A DNA stretch of 64,000 nucleotides from Chitinophaga sedimenti. GTDB taxonomy: Bacteria > Bacteroidota > Bacteroidia > Chitinophagales > Chitinophagaceae. Numbering within the stretch: position 1 is the first letter of the stretch; each line of letters opens with the position of its first letter. This document shows positions 22,184 to 33,640 of this stretch, in pieces. The stretch covers positions 930,001-994,000 of the forward strand of contig NZ_JAKUKA010000001.1 of NCBI RefSeq assembly GCF_023156195.1, written 5' to 3'. Both the position numbers and the translations under genes were made by a program. The notes below the pieces were generated by a model. It ran no database searches. It saw only the letters and a list, made by a program, of their open reading frames with translations, and had not been told where the DNA came from.

Positions 22184-25100
22184 TTATTTATTGATAGTAT
22201 CTATATACACATCAATATCCGGCTGTTTTTGCAGGAAGTGTGCCAGGTCGTCATTCATTTCGATGTGCTTGTTCACCGTGTGCATCCTGATACTAAGGTT
22301 ATCGTCTCGGTCGATCAGCTGTACGTACAGCTCTGCCTTGCCAGGGTTCTCTGCCGCATTCTTCGAAAGGAACTGTACAATTTCCGGCGTCAGGAATTTC
22401 GGCATCGTCACCAACGCTACCTGGCGGGTATGTGTTTTCTTCACCTCCTGCAACAGCTGGATGCTCTGTACTTTAAACTCATACTCGTTTTCGTTGAAGC
22501 GGCGGGGTTTAAAGCCGGCGTTTACGAACAAACAGATGCCTGCTTTCATATAGTTGATGAAGCGCAGGTAATCTTCGCTCCACAGGGCAAATTCGAACTT
22601 ACCGGTGTAATCCTCCATCGCCATGATGCCGAACTGCTTGTTGTTGCGGGAAATACGCTCCTGTGCCGTTGTTACATAAATGGCGAGGCGGAACGAGCGT
22701 TCCTTTCCTTTTTATCTTCACCCGGCGCCTGCAGCATTTGCTGGTAATCCAATACCTCCCGGATGGTGTTCATATTGTAGTACTTCAGCTCAAAGCGGTA
22801 GTCGTCCAGGGGGTGACCGGAAATATAGATACCCGTAATATCTCTTTCGTTATTCAGTTTAATCGTGAGGGGCCAGTGGTCGCATGCCGGTATTTTGGGC
22901 GGCACTACGTCGGGCATCTCCATTTCGCCGAACAGGCTACCCGCGCCGCTGCTGCCCGCGGAGGCCTGTTGCCCGAACTTCACGATCTTCTCCAGGCCGG
23001 TAGTATTATCGTTCTCCGGTTTATAGAAGTATTGTGCGCGGTGCAGTTCTGTAAAACAGTCAAATGCGCCGGACATGGCCATAGCCTCCAGCGACTTCCT
23101 GTTCACCGCACGCTGGTTCACGCGTTTGATCATGTCCCAGATGGTAGAATAGGGGCCGTTCTTAGTGCGTTCTTCCAGCAGGTTTTCCACCGCGCCCTCG
23201 CCCACACCTTTTAAACCGGCCAGGCCAAAACGGATCTGTCCCTGTTTGTTCACCGCAAATCCTTTGAACGATTCGTTCACGTCCGGCGGCAATACATCAA
23301 TACCCATGCGTTTACATTCCTCCATAAAGAAAGTGATCTTCTCCGAGGTTGTTGGCGTTGTTCAGTACGGACGCCATGTACTCGGCAGGGTAGTGGGCCT
23401 TCAGGTAGGCCGTTTGGTAAGCCACGAACGCGTAACAGGTGGAGTGCGATTTGTTGAACGCGTAGGATGCGAATGCCTCCCAGTCTGTCCAGATCTTATC
23501 ACATATCTTAAGGTCATGGCCGTTGGTTTTACAACCTTCCATGAACTGTTTCTTCATTTTATCCAGTACTGCCTTCTGCTTTTTACCCATCGCTTTACGG
23601 AGAACGTCCGCATCACCTTTGGAGAAGTTAGCCAGCTTCTGGCTCAGCAGCATTACCTGTTCCTGGTATACCGAGATCCCGTAGGTATCGCGCATGTATT
23701 CCTCCATCTCCGGCAGGTCGTACACCGTTTCTTCCAAACCGTGCTTACGGCGGATAAACAAGGGGATGTACTCCAGCGGACCCGGGCGGTACAGGGCGTT
23801 CATGGCAATCAGGTCATCAAACCGGTCAGGGCGAAGCTCGCGCAGGTATTTTTGCATGCCGGGACTTTCAAACTGGAACGTACCGTTGGTTTCACCTTTC
23901 TGGTACAGCTCATAAGTCTTTTCGTCGTCCAGCGGAATATCGTCAATACTGATAGTGATGCCGTGGTTCTGTTTGATCAGGTCCAGCGCACCTTTAATGA
24001 TGGTAAGGGTCTTCAGACCCAAAAAGTCCATCTTGATTACACCGGCGGATTCAATAATACTGCCCTCGAACTGCGTAACCAACAGGTCGGAGTCTTTGGC
24101 CGTGGATACCGGGATGAGGTCGGACAGGTCTTTGGGCGCAATGATGATACCTGCCGCGTGGATGCCTGTGTTGCGGACGGAGCCCTCGAGTACGCAGGCT
24201 TCCCGCAGTACTTCGCCCTGCAGGTCTTCGCCCTTAATGAGTTCGCGCAGCTTTTTTACGTTCTCAATGTCTTCCCCATCAGGCCTTCCTTGTCCTGCAG
24301 ACTTTTATCGCCTTCTATAGGCGCGTTGAATATCCTGTCCAGCTGAATACCGGGCTTGTCCGGCACCAGTTTGGCCAGGGCGTTGGAATCCTGCAGGGGC
24401 AGGTCCAGTACCCTCGCCACGTCCTTGATACTCATTTTGGCGGCCATGGTACCATAGGTAATGATCTGCGCTACCTGGTTTTTGCCGTATTTATCAACTA
24501 CATAATCAATTACCTTCTGACGGCCTTCATCATCGAAGTCCGTATCAATATCGGGCATGGACTTACGTTCCGGGTTCAGGAACCTTTCGAACAGCAGGTT
24601 ATACTTAATAGGGTCGATATTGGTGATGCCGATACAGTAGGCTACCGCAGAACCTGCGGCGGAACCACGTCCGGGACCGATAAATACCCCCAGGTCGCGG
24701 CCGGCTTTGATAAAGTCGGATACAATAAGGAAGTAACCGGCGAATCCCATGTTCTCGATTACATTGAGCTCAAAGTTGAGGCGTTCCTCAATTTCGGCCG
24801 TCATTTCAGTATAACGCTGATGGGCGCCTTCCATGGTGAGGTGGCGGAGGTAGTGGTCCTGCGTGAAGAACTGTGGTGGGATAGGGAAGTTGGGCAGCAG
24901 GATGTCGCGTTTGAGGTCCAGCAGTTCCACCTTATCCACGATTTCGTTGGTATTGTCAATGGCGGCGGGGATGTCCGAGAATATTTTCGTCATTTCCGCG
25001 GTGCTCTTGAAATAAAACTCGTCGTTGTAAAACGCGAAGCGCCTGTTTTTCATCACCGTGTCGTCATCGAAGTCCTTCATGGTGGGCGTGCTCTTTTTCT

Positions 25101-25818
25101 CGCCGGTGTTGATACACAGGAGGATGTCGTGCGCGTTGGCGTCTTCCCTGTCTACATAATGCGAGTCGTTGGAGGCAATGATTTTCACATTGTATTTCTC
25201 CGCCCATTTCACGAGCAGCACGTTCACTTTGTCCTGCTCCGGAATACCGTGGCGCTGCATTTCTACATAGAAGTCCTCGCCGAAAATATCCAACCACCAT
25301 TTGAATTCCTTTTCCCCTTCGTCTTCTCCTTTTTTAAGGATGGTTTTTGGTACAGAGGCGCCGAGGCAGCAGGTGGTAGCGATAAGTCCTTTATGATATT
25401 GCAGGATCAGTTCTTTGTCGATACGGGGATATTTACCGTAGAGTCCTTCCATATATCCCAGGGAACATAGCTTGATGAGGTTGCGGTAACCTTCATCATT
25501 TTTGGCGAGTAAAACCTGGTGGTAGCGGATATCCTTTTCCTCACGCGTAAACGCTCGCTTATGGCGGTTTTCCACGAGATAAAACTCACATCCTACGATA
25601 GGCTTTACCTTCAGGCGTTTGTCTTTCGGGTCTTCCGGGTTCAGCTTGTTGTTATAGGCCTCTGCAACGAACGAAAACGCGCCGAACATGTTGCCATGGT
25701 CCGTAATGGCCAGGGCTGGCATGCCGTCGGCAATCGATTTTTTGTAAAGCGACTTGATGTCCGCGGCGCCGTCCAAAAGGGAATACTGCGTATGCACGTG
25801 CAGGTGAGAAAACTTCAT
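22184..25818 (-). CDS. dnaE: DNA polymerase III alpha subunit DnaE (three frame breaks)
   Basis: Replicative polymerase of the chromosome. Reconstructed length is 1211 residues. The N-terminal PHP domain begins FSHLHVHTQYSLLDG. The polymerase palm has GPGRGSAAGSAVAYC and KSMPDIDTDFDDEGR, the acidic catalytic pair of C-family polymerases. The fingers have YGISVYQEQVMLLSQ and AFNKSHSTCYAFVAYQTAYLK. The C-terminus carries an OB-type region (GIMAMEDYTGKFEF). Breaks: one G lost in G4 near 24275, one G gained near 23345, one base lost near 22697; the sum restores the frame. An essential gene would not tolerate these, supporting error. A perfect DnaA box lies 97 bp upstream of the start. Confidence 0.95.
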
Positions 25819-26171
25819 ATAATCGGTCTAATTAGGTTTAAACGGCCGGGGACCGCTTTTCTTTTACATCCAACCAGCAAAAAAACAACAGTTACCCCAG
25901 ATCACAAAATCACCTTATCCACAGTTTTTGAAGAGTTTTTCTTTAACTATCAATCAGTTAGTTAGAAATAGAGATTGGCCAAATGTGAGTATTTCAATAT
26001 TGTGACGGGCTTCAGGAAGTTGCCTCGGGCGCGGTCAAACGGTCTATACATTTACGACCCGGCTGAGCGCTACAAACCTGTTGGACGAGCCAAAGTGTAA
26101 ACCTTAATCCGGATTACTTAACATGGGCGTACACCTATTTCAGGACGTGGCACCTTGGGGTATATTTTATA
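25819..26171. other. Intergenic region upstream of dnaE, with one DnaA box
   Basis: No gene is supported here. TTATCCACA at 25915-25923 is a perfect DnaA-box consensus in AT-rich sequence. The rest shows no hairpin or repeat that I can see, until the 11-bp repeat begins at 26172. Confidence 0.4.
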
Positions 26172-26297
26172 CATCTTAGGTTCATCCTAGGTTCAAGGTA
26201 GGTTCAAGGTAGGTTCAAGATAGGTTCGGGAACCTACCTCGAACCTAAGATGAACGAAGTATAAGCGAAGCATCAACGAAGGATGTATTAAGGATGG
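26172..26297. repeat. 11-bp tandem repeat with large imperfect inverted repeat
   Basis: About eleven consecutive 11-bp units fit one phase, drifting from TAGGTTCAAGG-like units (26176-26230) through complementary AACCTACCTCG and AACCTAAGATG to AACGAAGNATN units (26252-26297). The outer 23-mers, 26172-26194 and 26230-26252, are inverted copies with 19 of 23 matches, so the block can fold as a cruciform or hairpin with GGTTC/GAACC at its core. It lies between the dnaE and PfpI genes. It is not CRISPR: there are no spacers. Confidence 0.75.
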
Positions 26298-26354
26298 TCC
26301 GGGGGATACAATGGCGGCTGATAAGCCATAAGTGATTGACGGTGAGCTAACTAA

Positions 26355-26384
26355 TAAAAAAGGCGGCCCTTCCGGACCGCCTGT
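26355..26384 (-). terminator. Intrinsic terminator of the PfpI-family gene
   Basis: AGGCGGTCC and GGGCCGCCT form a stem around GGAA on the minus strand, followed by a T run, immediately past the stop at 26392. Confidence 0.8.
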
Positions 26385-26391
26385 TATTACC

Positions 26392-26946
26392 TTAGTTCCT
26401 GTTATGTATCCCTTCGCCTAACTCCTCGATCAACTTTCGATTAAAGGCCTCGAGGTCTTTCGGCGACCGGCTGGTGACCAGTCCCTGGTCTACCACCACT
26501 TCTTTGTCCTCCCAGCTTACACCTGCGTTGGTGAGGTCGGTTTTAAGCGACGGGTAGGAGGTCATTTTACGGCCACCGAGTTTGCCGGTTTCGATGAGCA
26601 GCTGCGGTCCGTGACAGATAGCGGCTACGGGTTTGCCGCTGTCGAGAAACTGGTTGGCCAGCTCCACGGCGCGGGGCTCGGTGCGGAGTTTGTCCGGGTT
26701 CATGACGCCGCCGGGGAGCAGCAGGGCGTCGTAGTCAGACTCCTGCACTTCGTCGAAGGTTTTGTCGACTTCGAGTTCAATGGACCAGTGGTCGTGGTCC
26801 CACGCCTTCACCTTTCCTTTTTGGGAGGAAATAATATCTACCCGCACGCCGGCGGCCTCCAGTGCTTTTTTGGGACTGGTGAGTTCTACCTCCTCAAACC
26901 CACTTTCGGTGAGGATCGCTACTTTTTTACCTGTAAGATTTGCCAT
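26392..26946 (-). CDS. DJ-1/PfpI superfamily protein (class I glutamine-amidotransferase-like)
   Basis: 184 residues, intact. The nucleophile elbow is AAICHGPQLL with Cys at about residue 110, preceded by YDALLLPGGVMNPDKLR. This is the PfpI/YhbO/general-stress-protein-18 type. Relatives act as cytosolic chaperones, deglycases or glyoxalase-like enzymes under stress; a peptidase role is not shown by the sequence. The sequence after the elbow lacks an obvious export signal. It has its own terminator and is monocistronic. Confidence 0.85.
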   Translation of the reverse strand: MANLTGKKVAILTESGFEEVELTSPKKALEAAGVRVDIISSQKGKVKAWDHDHWSIELEVDKTFDEVQESDYDALLLPGGVMNPDKLRTEPRAVELANQFLDSGKPVAAICHGPQLLIETGKLGGRKMTSYPSLKTDLTNAGVSWEDKEVVVDQGLVTSRSPKDLEAFNRKLIEELGEGIHNRN

Positions 26947-27140
26947 AGAATAGTATTTTACGGTCTGAAATAAGAGGGGAGGCCCAAATACCCTGCCATG
27001 CCCCGCAAACTATTTTTAAATTTTTATTGAAACCTTTTTGTTGAAAATCAGTCACATAGATCCCTATTTTGAGAAAGTTGCTCCACTTTTTGAAATTTTT
27101 TTCTCATGATATGGTCCCTCGTGATACAACTTGTCGTTTT

Positions 27141-28315
27141 ATGGATAGAATGAAGCACAAAAGCCATTACATATTGCAACTATATGTTCAGAAGGTTTCA
27201 GGCACCATCAGCGAAGATGACCTGAAGGAACTGGAAAATGTGCTGAAGGAAGACGCGGAAATGAGGGCGATGTGTGAGGAGTGGGATCGCGATCTTTCTA
27301 CCGAGGAGAGTAAACGCCAGCAAGACCCCGAATTAACGAATCAGCGCTGGCAGCGCATTAAGCGACAATACGAGGACCGTGGTCCCGAGAGGCTGGCCGA
27401 GCGGCGCAAAGCACGTGTAGTGCGACTTGCGACAATCGGCAGTGCTGCGGCAGCAGTTGTAGTACTGGCCATTGGGATTAGCGTGTTCCGGACCCCAGAG
27501 GAGAGCGGCCATCATCCCCTGGCTTGTTAGCCACAAACACACAAACACATCTGACTTTACCCGGCGGCAGGGTGGTTAACCTCAACGATGCCCTGCCTGC
27601 TCAACCTTTCACCATTGGGAGTGTTACCCTGAATAATGACAAAGAGGTACTCGTTCTTTCTGCCGGTAAAGGAACCGGTGCTGGCAAAGCCAGCCTAGAA
27701 GTGCCTGCAGGTAAGCAGCACTCTGTTAAGTTGCCCGATGGCACTGTGGCGCGCCTGAATTCGGCATCCAGCCTGAAGTTTTCGGTGGATTTCAACGAAG
27801 GCGTAAGGGAAGTGGAGCTCACCGGCGAGGCGTACTTTGATGTGGCCAGAGACGAGAAGCGGCCGTTTATAGTGCGCAGCCATGCTGCCCAAATTAAAGT
27901 ACTGGGCACTTCATTCAATGTTAACTCGTATAACCCCAAAAATATTATCACCAGCTTGCGCAGCGGAAGTATAATGATGCAAGGCGCGGGTAAAGACACC
28001 GTGCTTAAGCCTGGTGAGGCGGCGACTGTAACCGCCAGCAGCATGACCGTAAGCAAGTATAGCGACGACAAGGCATTCACCTGGAAAGATGGTATTATCG
28101 ACTTTGATAAAGCCTCCCTGGAAGAAATAGGCGATGCCCTCGCGCGCTGGTACGATGTTAAAGTGGCATATGCCCGGCCCGGACTGAAGGGTGGCAGCTA
28201 TAAGCTGCGTATCGACAAATCTAAACCAATACAGAAATCATTAGACGTATTAAAACGCTTGTCAGACGGGAAAGTAAATTACACATTAGAAAAGGGACAA
28301 TTAACTTTCAAATAA
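27141..28315 (+). CDS. FecR-family anti-sigma factor (one frame break)
   Basis: Reconstructed 391 residues. Residues ~1-90 are a cytoplasmic helical anti-sigma domain (HYILQLYVQKVSGTISEDDL). One membrane helix follows (LATIGSAAAAVVVLAIGISVF). The periplasmic FecR domain has VPAGKQHSVKLPDGTVARLNSAS, REVELTGEAYFDVARDEKRPF and IKVLGTSFNVNSY, ending in an STN-like secretin_N segment. It should hold a FecI-type sigma factor at the membrane until a TonB transporter signals. One C is missing in C4 near 27517. The partner sigma factor (29147) lies downstream after an 831-bp gap, the reverse of the usual order. The start at ATG 27141 is preferred to a TTG at 27069. Confidence 0.9.
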
Positions 28316-28380
28316 ACAATGAAGGTTGAGTATATAATGAATTCGCTTTTCTCCATTTCTAAATATATAGCCATGTTAAC

Positions 28381-28411
28381 AGGGAAACCTTTCCAGGGTT
28401 CCCTTTTTTTT
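28381..28411 (+). terminator. Intrinsic terminator after FecR
   Basis: GGGAAACC and GGGTTCCC pair around TTTCCA and are followed by eight T. The T run leads directly into the first TTTAGCCTAAGACAG repeat copy. Confidence 0.75.
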
Positions 28412-29057
28412 AGCCTAAGACAGCAATATTACATCATATCCTGTGAAAGCCGCAACTTGTTTGCACCCCTTACTAACAGACAGTGCTCGTTCGTTGTTTG
28501 AAGATCCTTTCCAATTCAGCTTAAGTGCCGCATTGCACTGCATCCTTGTTTGAAGTAATCCACCTCGCATCCATTGTTAACACCCCCTTTAGCTAAAGAC
28601 AGCTGTCATTTGCTGTCGCCATCCATGTTTGCTGAATCCGGTTTAGCTTAAATATCCATTACGGTTTGCCCCTCTTTTTAGCTTGATTTGCGCGATCGAT
28701 CGCCGTACATCCATGTTAACCTCCAATTTAGCTTAAGACAAAGTATCTGCGTAAATATTCCATATTTACGAGAAGGTTTTTTATTTTGCGGCGTCTTTGC
28801 AATCCATTCAGAATGAAGGGATACCGAATACATTTTTCGTTAACATAGCATTAACCATGTTTTCATTTTTTATGGTAACGCGGTTGTGTTGCAGTGCGTG
28901 TTAATAACGGCTCGTTAACGAATAAAAATCGTATATTCGGCCCTAACATGTCGGTTTGAATTGCATGGCTAATGGCTAAATGAAGGATTTTTCGTGTGGA
29001 TTCACCACCAGCTGTCGCATTTAAAATCCTATTTATTCCAATCCATAGCTTAAGAAG
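28409..29057. repeat. Degenerate array built on TTTAGCTTAAGACA plus CATCCATGTTAAC
   Basis: No gene is supported in 28316-29146. TTTAGCTTAAGACA or close variants start at 28409, 28515, 28588, 28642, 28678, 28727 and, singly, at 29045. CATCCATGTTAAC-like strings occur at about 28369, 28568, 28619 and 28708. Units are 36-106 bp, and several carry a palindrome between the two motifs: GCGATCGATCGC near 28692, CGTAAATAT-TCC-ATATTTACG at 28750-28770, AGTGC-GCACT near 28524. All copies face the same way. The array separates FecR from its likely sigma factor. Confidence 0.65.
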
Positions 29058-29146
29058 TAATTATTAATTACTGGCTGATTTGCTTTTGGCAGATGGGGAC
29101 TGCTTCCCATACACCGCAGCAGTACAGCACTTAAAATTGCAATACC

Positions 29147-29761
29147 ATGGATAAATTGCGGAAGTCACCGTCGGCACTTATCGTGGAATCACAAACGCTT
29201 TCGAAAATGGAGGAAAAGGAGAAAGCTCTCGCACAAGCCTGTAATGAATTATACCTGACCTACGGGCCTCAGCTGATTCGTTATGTCATGGCGCTTGGTC
29301 AGCTCGATTCCGAAGTGGCCGATCAAATCGTTTCGAATGTATTTATCCATATCTGGGAAAAAGGGATGACGACCCGTATCCGGGAAATGGAAAAACCACA
29401 GTCTTACCTCTACACCGCCGTACACAACCGTTATCGTGATTACAAAAAGAAAACGGAGCGTGAACGAAAAAAGTCAACCGCCTATATGTTAGGCATGGCC
29501 GATTACCAGGACGAAACGTTCAGTGAACAATTCAGTACACGCGGAAGAATCGCCGTGGCCATGAACGGTCTTACCGACCAGCAACGCCTCGCCGTCGTAT
29601 TTACCCGGGTGGAGGGAAAGTCGCACGAAGAAGCCGCCGCGGAAATGGGAATTTCAGCCAGCACGGTAAAGAAACACCTGAAAGCTGCATTGTCGAAATT
29701 GCGTAAAAGTTTAAAAGATCTATATACATTCGTCGTCTTGTTAAGTTTGCTGCTGTATTAA
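29147..29761 (+). CDS. ECF RNA polymerase sigma factor, FecI type
   Basis: 204 residues, intact. Region 2 is seen as LYLTYGPQLIRYVMALGQLDSEVADQIVSNVF with the RYRDYKKKTE segment. Region 4 is LTDQQRLAVVFTRVEGKSHEEAAAEMGISASTVKKHL, a helix-turn-helix that reads the -35 element. A hydrophobic C-terminal tail (TFVVLLSLLLY) is typical of sigma factors paired with SusC/D systems. It probably activates the SusC/SusD genes at 30120-34972 when released by FecR (27141). The start at 29147 keeps a short N-terminal extension; ATG at 29207 (MEEKEKALAQA) is an alternative. Confidence 0.9.
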   Translation: MDKLRKSPSALIVESQTLSKMEEKEKALAQACNELYLTYGPQLIRYVMALGQLDSEVADQIVSNVFIHIWEKGMTTRIREMEKPQSYLYTAVHNRYRDYKKKTERERKKSTAYMLGMADYQDETFSEQFSTRGRIAVAMNGLTDQQRLAVVFTRVEGKSHEEAAAEMGISASTVKKHLKAALSKLRKSLKDLYTFVVLLSLLLY

Positions 29762-30119
29762 ATACGCTGTCTTTTTATTTATGTATTTTCCTATTCCAGT
29801 TTTTTTACCGAAAAGCCATCTAAACCGAAATATTAAAAACACAACGTTGCGTAGGGGTGAAAGCCTGTCTGACTCGCATGCTTTTCTTTTATCCGGCAAA
29901 AAAATTGTGTGTTCAAGTATGCCACATCCTGCAACCAATGCTGCGGGAGGGCATAGATATACATAAACGCCTCCCGGGTGGTGGCAAGAAGGGAGAACAG
30001 TGTAAAGATAAACAGGAGAATGATTATGGAATTACCAATTTGCGTGATAGATTATCAATTTTCCCATTAGCTCGTAGCCGGGTATCCTGAACCATCTGAA
30101 ATTATTTTATTACATATCA
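29762..30119. other. Intergenic region between sigma factor and SusC
   Basis: 358 bp that presumably hold the ECF-dependent promoter of susC. I see no TAnnTTTG box, terminator or convincing small gene. Confidence 0.3.
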
Positions 30120-33100
30120 ATGATCAAGTACCTTACACCTAAAAAACTGATCCGGCATATTATTATGCTGGCTTTGTTATGGGCAGGTACCACCGTGGCG
30201 CAGGACCGTAAAACCGTTACGATTACTGCCCGCAACATTACGATAGAAAATGTATTGTCGGTAATCGAAAAGCAAACGGGTTATACTTTTCAATACGATG
30301 CCCGCCTCCTCGAGCTTTCCCGTAAGGTAACTATCAATGCACACAACAAGCCTGTTGCTGAAGTAATCTCGCTGCTGTTCGGCCAAACACTGGTCATGGA
30401 ACTCGACGGCCCGCTGATTCTGTTGTTGCCCAACAAGGAAGACCCGGGCGTTTCCAATAAAGGCATTACGGTTAATGGTAAAATCATCACCGACGATGGC
30501 ACACCCGTTATCGGCGCCAACGTTATGGTGAAAGGCAGCGCCATGAGAGCTATGGCAAACACCGATGGCCGCTTTGCATTAACGGACGTGCCGGCCGGCG
30601 CTACGTTAACGATCAGTAGTATTGGCTTTAAGACGCGCGATTTTATTGTAACGCAAACCCGCCCGGTGATTCGCCTCGACATGCAGGTGCAGCAAATGAA
30701 GGCACTGGAGGTGGTGAGTAATGGTTACCAGTTTGTGCAGCAGGGGAAGATTACAGGGTCAGTGGAGAAAGTGCCCAATGCGTTGTTTAACAGAACCATG
30801 TCGACGGATGTATTGAGCCGCCTGGAAGGAACGGTGCCGGGGCTTGTTTTTAACAGGTACTTGGGCTCAAAGCAGGCTAACTTCTTAAGTGTACGCGGAG
30901 TGAGTACAATTGGCACCACAAATGGAGCAGATGCACAGCCGTTGATCATCGTCGATAATTTTCCGTATGATGGAAATATGGACAACATTAACCCGAACGA
31001 TATTGAAAGTGTTACTGTGTTAAAGGATGCCGCTTCCTCGTCTATCTGGGGAGCGCGTGCAGGAAATGGGGTAATTGTTTATACGACTAAGAAAGGAGGG
31101 TACGATAAGAAGTTGAGAACGTCGTTCACTACTAATATTATGGTCGGTGGCAAGCCGGATTTATACTATCATGATCAATTTCCTTCGTCCGAATTTATTG
31201 AGGTCGAGCGGATGTTGTTTGATAAGGGTTTTTATAATAACATGCTGAATAATACAGCGACCAGGCCAGTAGTATCACCGGTGGTAGAATTACTGGCGGC
31301 GGTAAAAGCTGGTACAATGGATGCAACAGTGGCGGAGAAAAAGATAGCTGAGTATAAAAGGAATGATGTGCGGAAAGATTATGAGCAGTATTTGCTGCAG
31401 CCCTCCGTTAGGCAGCAATACGCTATTAATGCATCCGGAGGTGGCCAGCGATTGAACTACTATTTTTCGGCAGGATATGATAAGGTACGACATAGTTCCG
31501 TTGGCGATGCCATGGAGCGCATGAGCTTCAGAAGCTCGATCAATGGCAGGGTGACGAAGAAACTGGAGATCGAAACCGGCGTCGCATTCGTTGAAACAGA
31601 TACAAAGGATAATGGGATCGACCTGCCGTTGCGTACTGCCACCTTAGGCATCGGCACTACTTCCCTGAATAAGACATTGTATCCATACGCTCAGCTCGCC
31701 GATGAAAATGGGCGGCCTTTGCCAACATTGATGTCTTTCAGGCAGCGTTTTCTCGACACGGTTGGCGCCGGAAAAATTCTGGACTGGAATTACCGGCCTC
31801 TTGATGAACTATCGCTAAACGATAACACGACTAAATTAAATGATGTCGTGCTCTACCTGGGAGCCCGGTACGAGCTATTTAAGTCTTTGCACTTAGACCT
31901 GAAATATCAATACGAGGAAGCTAATTCAAAACGGAAGGATGAGCATGCACTGGCCAGCTTTTTTACCCGGAGTATGATCAATCTGGTTACGCCCACAGGC
32001 GGTGATAGCAGCCAGTCACTGGTGCCATACGGAGCGATCCTGGACTATTATAAGGATAACCTGAACTCGCAGAACTTAAGGGCGCAACTGAATTATGGAC
32101 AAATATTTTCAGGAAATCATATTGTGGATTTTATTCTCGGAGGGGAAGTGAAACAGCTTCGTCAGCGCGGCAACAGTGGCCGTTTTTATGGGTATGATAA
32201 AGACGGACCCGTGTTCTCGGAAGAACCTAAGTCGTTTACTACGCCTACTTATTATGGATTGCAGGGAACATTGTATACTATACCGGATTTAGCCAGTTTA
32301 ACCGGCAGCTTATCAAGATTTGTATCCCTGTACGCGAACGGTACTTATAGTTATGATAAGCGATATGTTTTCACAGGTAGTGTCAGAAGAGACGCATCTA
32401 ACGTGTATGGTGTTGCGACAAACGCGAAATGGAAGCCTTTGTGGTCAATAGGAACAGGTTGGGTGATATCTAAAGAGCATTTCTATGATGTTGACTGGTT
32501 GCCTTTGCTTAAGGTCAGGGTAGCATATGGTTATAGCGGAAACTCCAACGTAAACGTGGCCGGGATAGCTACAGTGCAAACGGTCGGCAATAATTTGTAT
32601 AGCGGACTTCCCGCATTGTCGCTCTCCAATGTGCCTAATCCAGACCTTAGATGGGAGCAGGTGAGGACGCTCAATTTTGGATTGGATTTGGTGGCAAGTA
32701 ACAGGATCACTGCCAGCATTGAGTATTACAGGAAGAATTCGGAAGACCTGATATCGCCGGCTCCCGTGAGTTTGCTAAGTGGATTCAAGGCGTTAACCCT
32801 GAATAGTGCAGCTTTTAAAGCACATGGTTTCGATCTGAATATAAACACGTTAAACCTGAAAGGGGTATTGAATTGGCAAACAGCATTCATCCTGTCTTAT
32901 AATCAAACCAAACTTCGGACTTATGCGACGGCGTCTGACAGAGCGAATAGCGCTTTCATTGGTTCCGGGGACTTAATCCGATTGATAATGAATATGTCTA
33001 TGGCATCGTTAGTTATAAATGGGCCGGGCTGGACCCCTAACAGGTGATCCCATGGGTTTTATCGGAAGTGAAGCTAGTACGGATTATGCCAGGATTTTTG

Positions 33101-33624
33101 CCAGCACAGATCGGAGAGGGCTGGTTTTTCACGGTCCTGCGAGGCCGCAGATTTACGGAAGCCTGAGAAATACTTTTAGATATAGAAGCCTGTCGTTATC
33201 GGTCAACATCGCATACGAACTAAAGTACTTTTTCAAGGATCCTCATGCTTTAGGATACTCGGCCCTGGCAAATGACTGGAATTTGGACGGATATGATAAG
33301 TATTTAAATAGATGGAAGCAACCGGGGGATGAATTAGTTACCAGCGTTCCATCGTTCGTATATCCTTTAAATACCCGGCGCGATAACTTTTATACAGCGT
33401 CATCTGTTAATGTTCATCCCGGCGATCATATCAGGTTGCGAGACATTGCCTTAGACTGGATTGTTCCCGGTGAAAGGTTAAATAGAAAAGGGATTACGGT
33501 CGCGCTGAAAGGGTATGTGAACAACCTGGGAATTATTTGGAAACAGACGAATTTAAAAGTCGATCCTGCATACGGAATACCACCGCCCATCGATTTTGGG
33601 ATAGGCGCCATGATCAGCTTATAA
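30120..33624 (+). CDS. SusC/RagA-family TonB-dependent receptor with STN domain (two frame breaks)
   Basis: Reconstructed 1168 residues. Signal peptide (residues 1-27), then an STN domain (NITIENVLSVIEKQTGYTF) that marks transporters signalling to FecR. Next come a carboxypeptidase-like beta-sandwich (VNGKIITDDGTPVIGANV), a TonB plug (SVRGVSTIGTTNG, IESVTVLKDAASSSIWGARAGNGV) and a long beta-barrel ending FGIGAMISL. Breaks near 32974 and 33040 split the end of the barrel; repair gives GDLNPIDNEYVYGIV and WAGLDPLTGDP, standard SusC motifs. It should import oligosaccharide or peptide with the SusD lipoprotein at 33641. GC looks lower than in flanking genes. No polysaccharide-degrading enzyme lies nearby, so the substrate cannot be guessed. 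Confidence 0.93.
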
Positions 33625-33640
33625 TATTGAACTGTTATTT

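Noticed and set aside
27069..27140. Upstream TTG start for FecR
   Set aside because: The extension is hydrophobic and not family-like; ATG at 27141 gives the usual FecR N-terminus.
28319..28501. Small gene right after FecR
   Set aside because: It spans the FecR terminator and first repeat unit and has no protein-like features.
28409..28770. Integron attC cassettes
   Set aside because: GTTAAC-like strings recur, but the GTTRRRY/RYYYAAC core pairs and an integrase are missing, and no cassette genes lie between units.
26172..29057. CRISPR arrays
   Set aside because: The 11-bp repeat has no spacers, the 28409 array has irregular units and variable repeats, and no cas gene is present.
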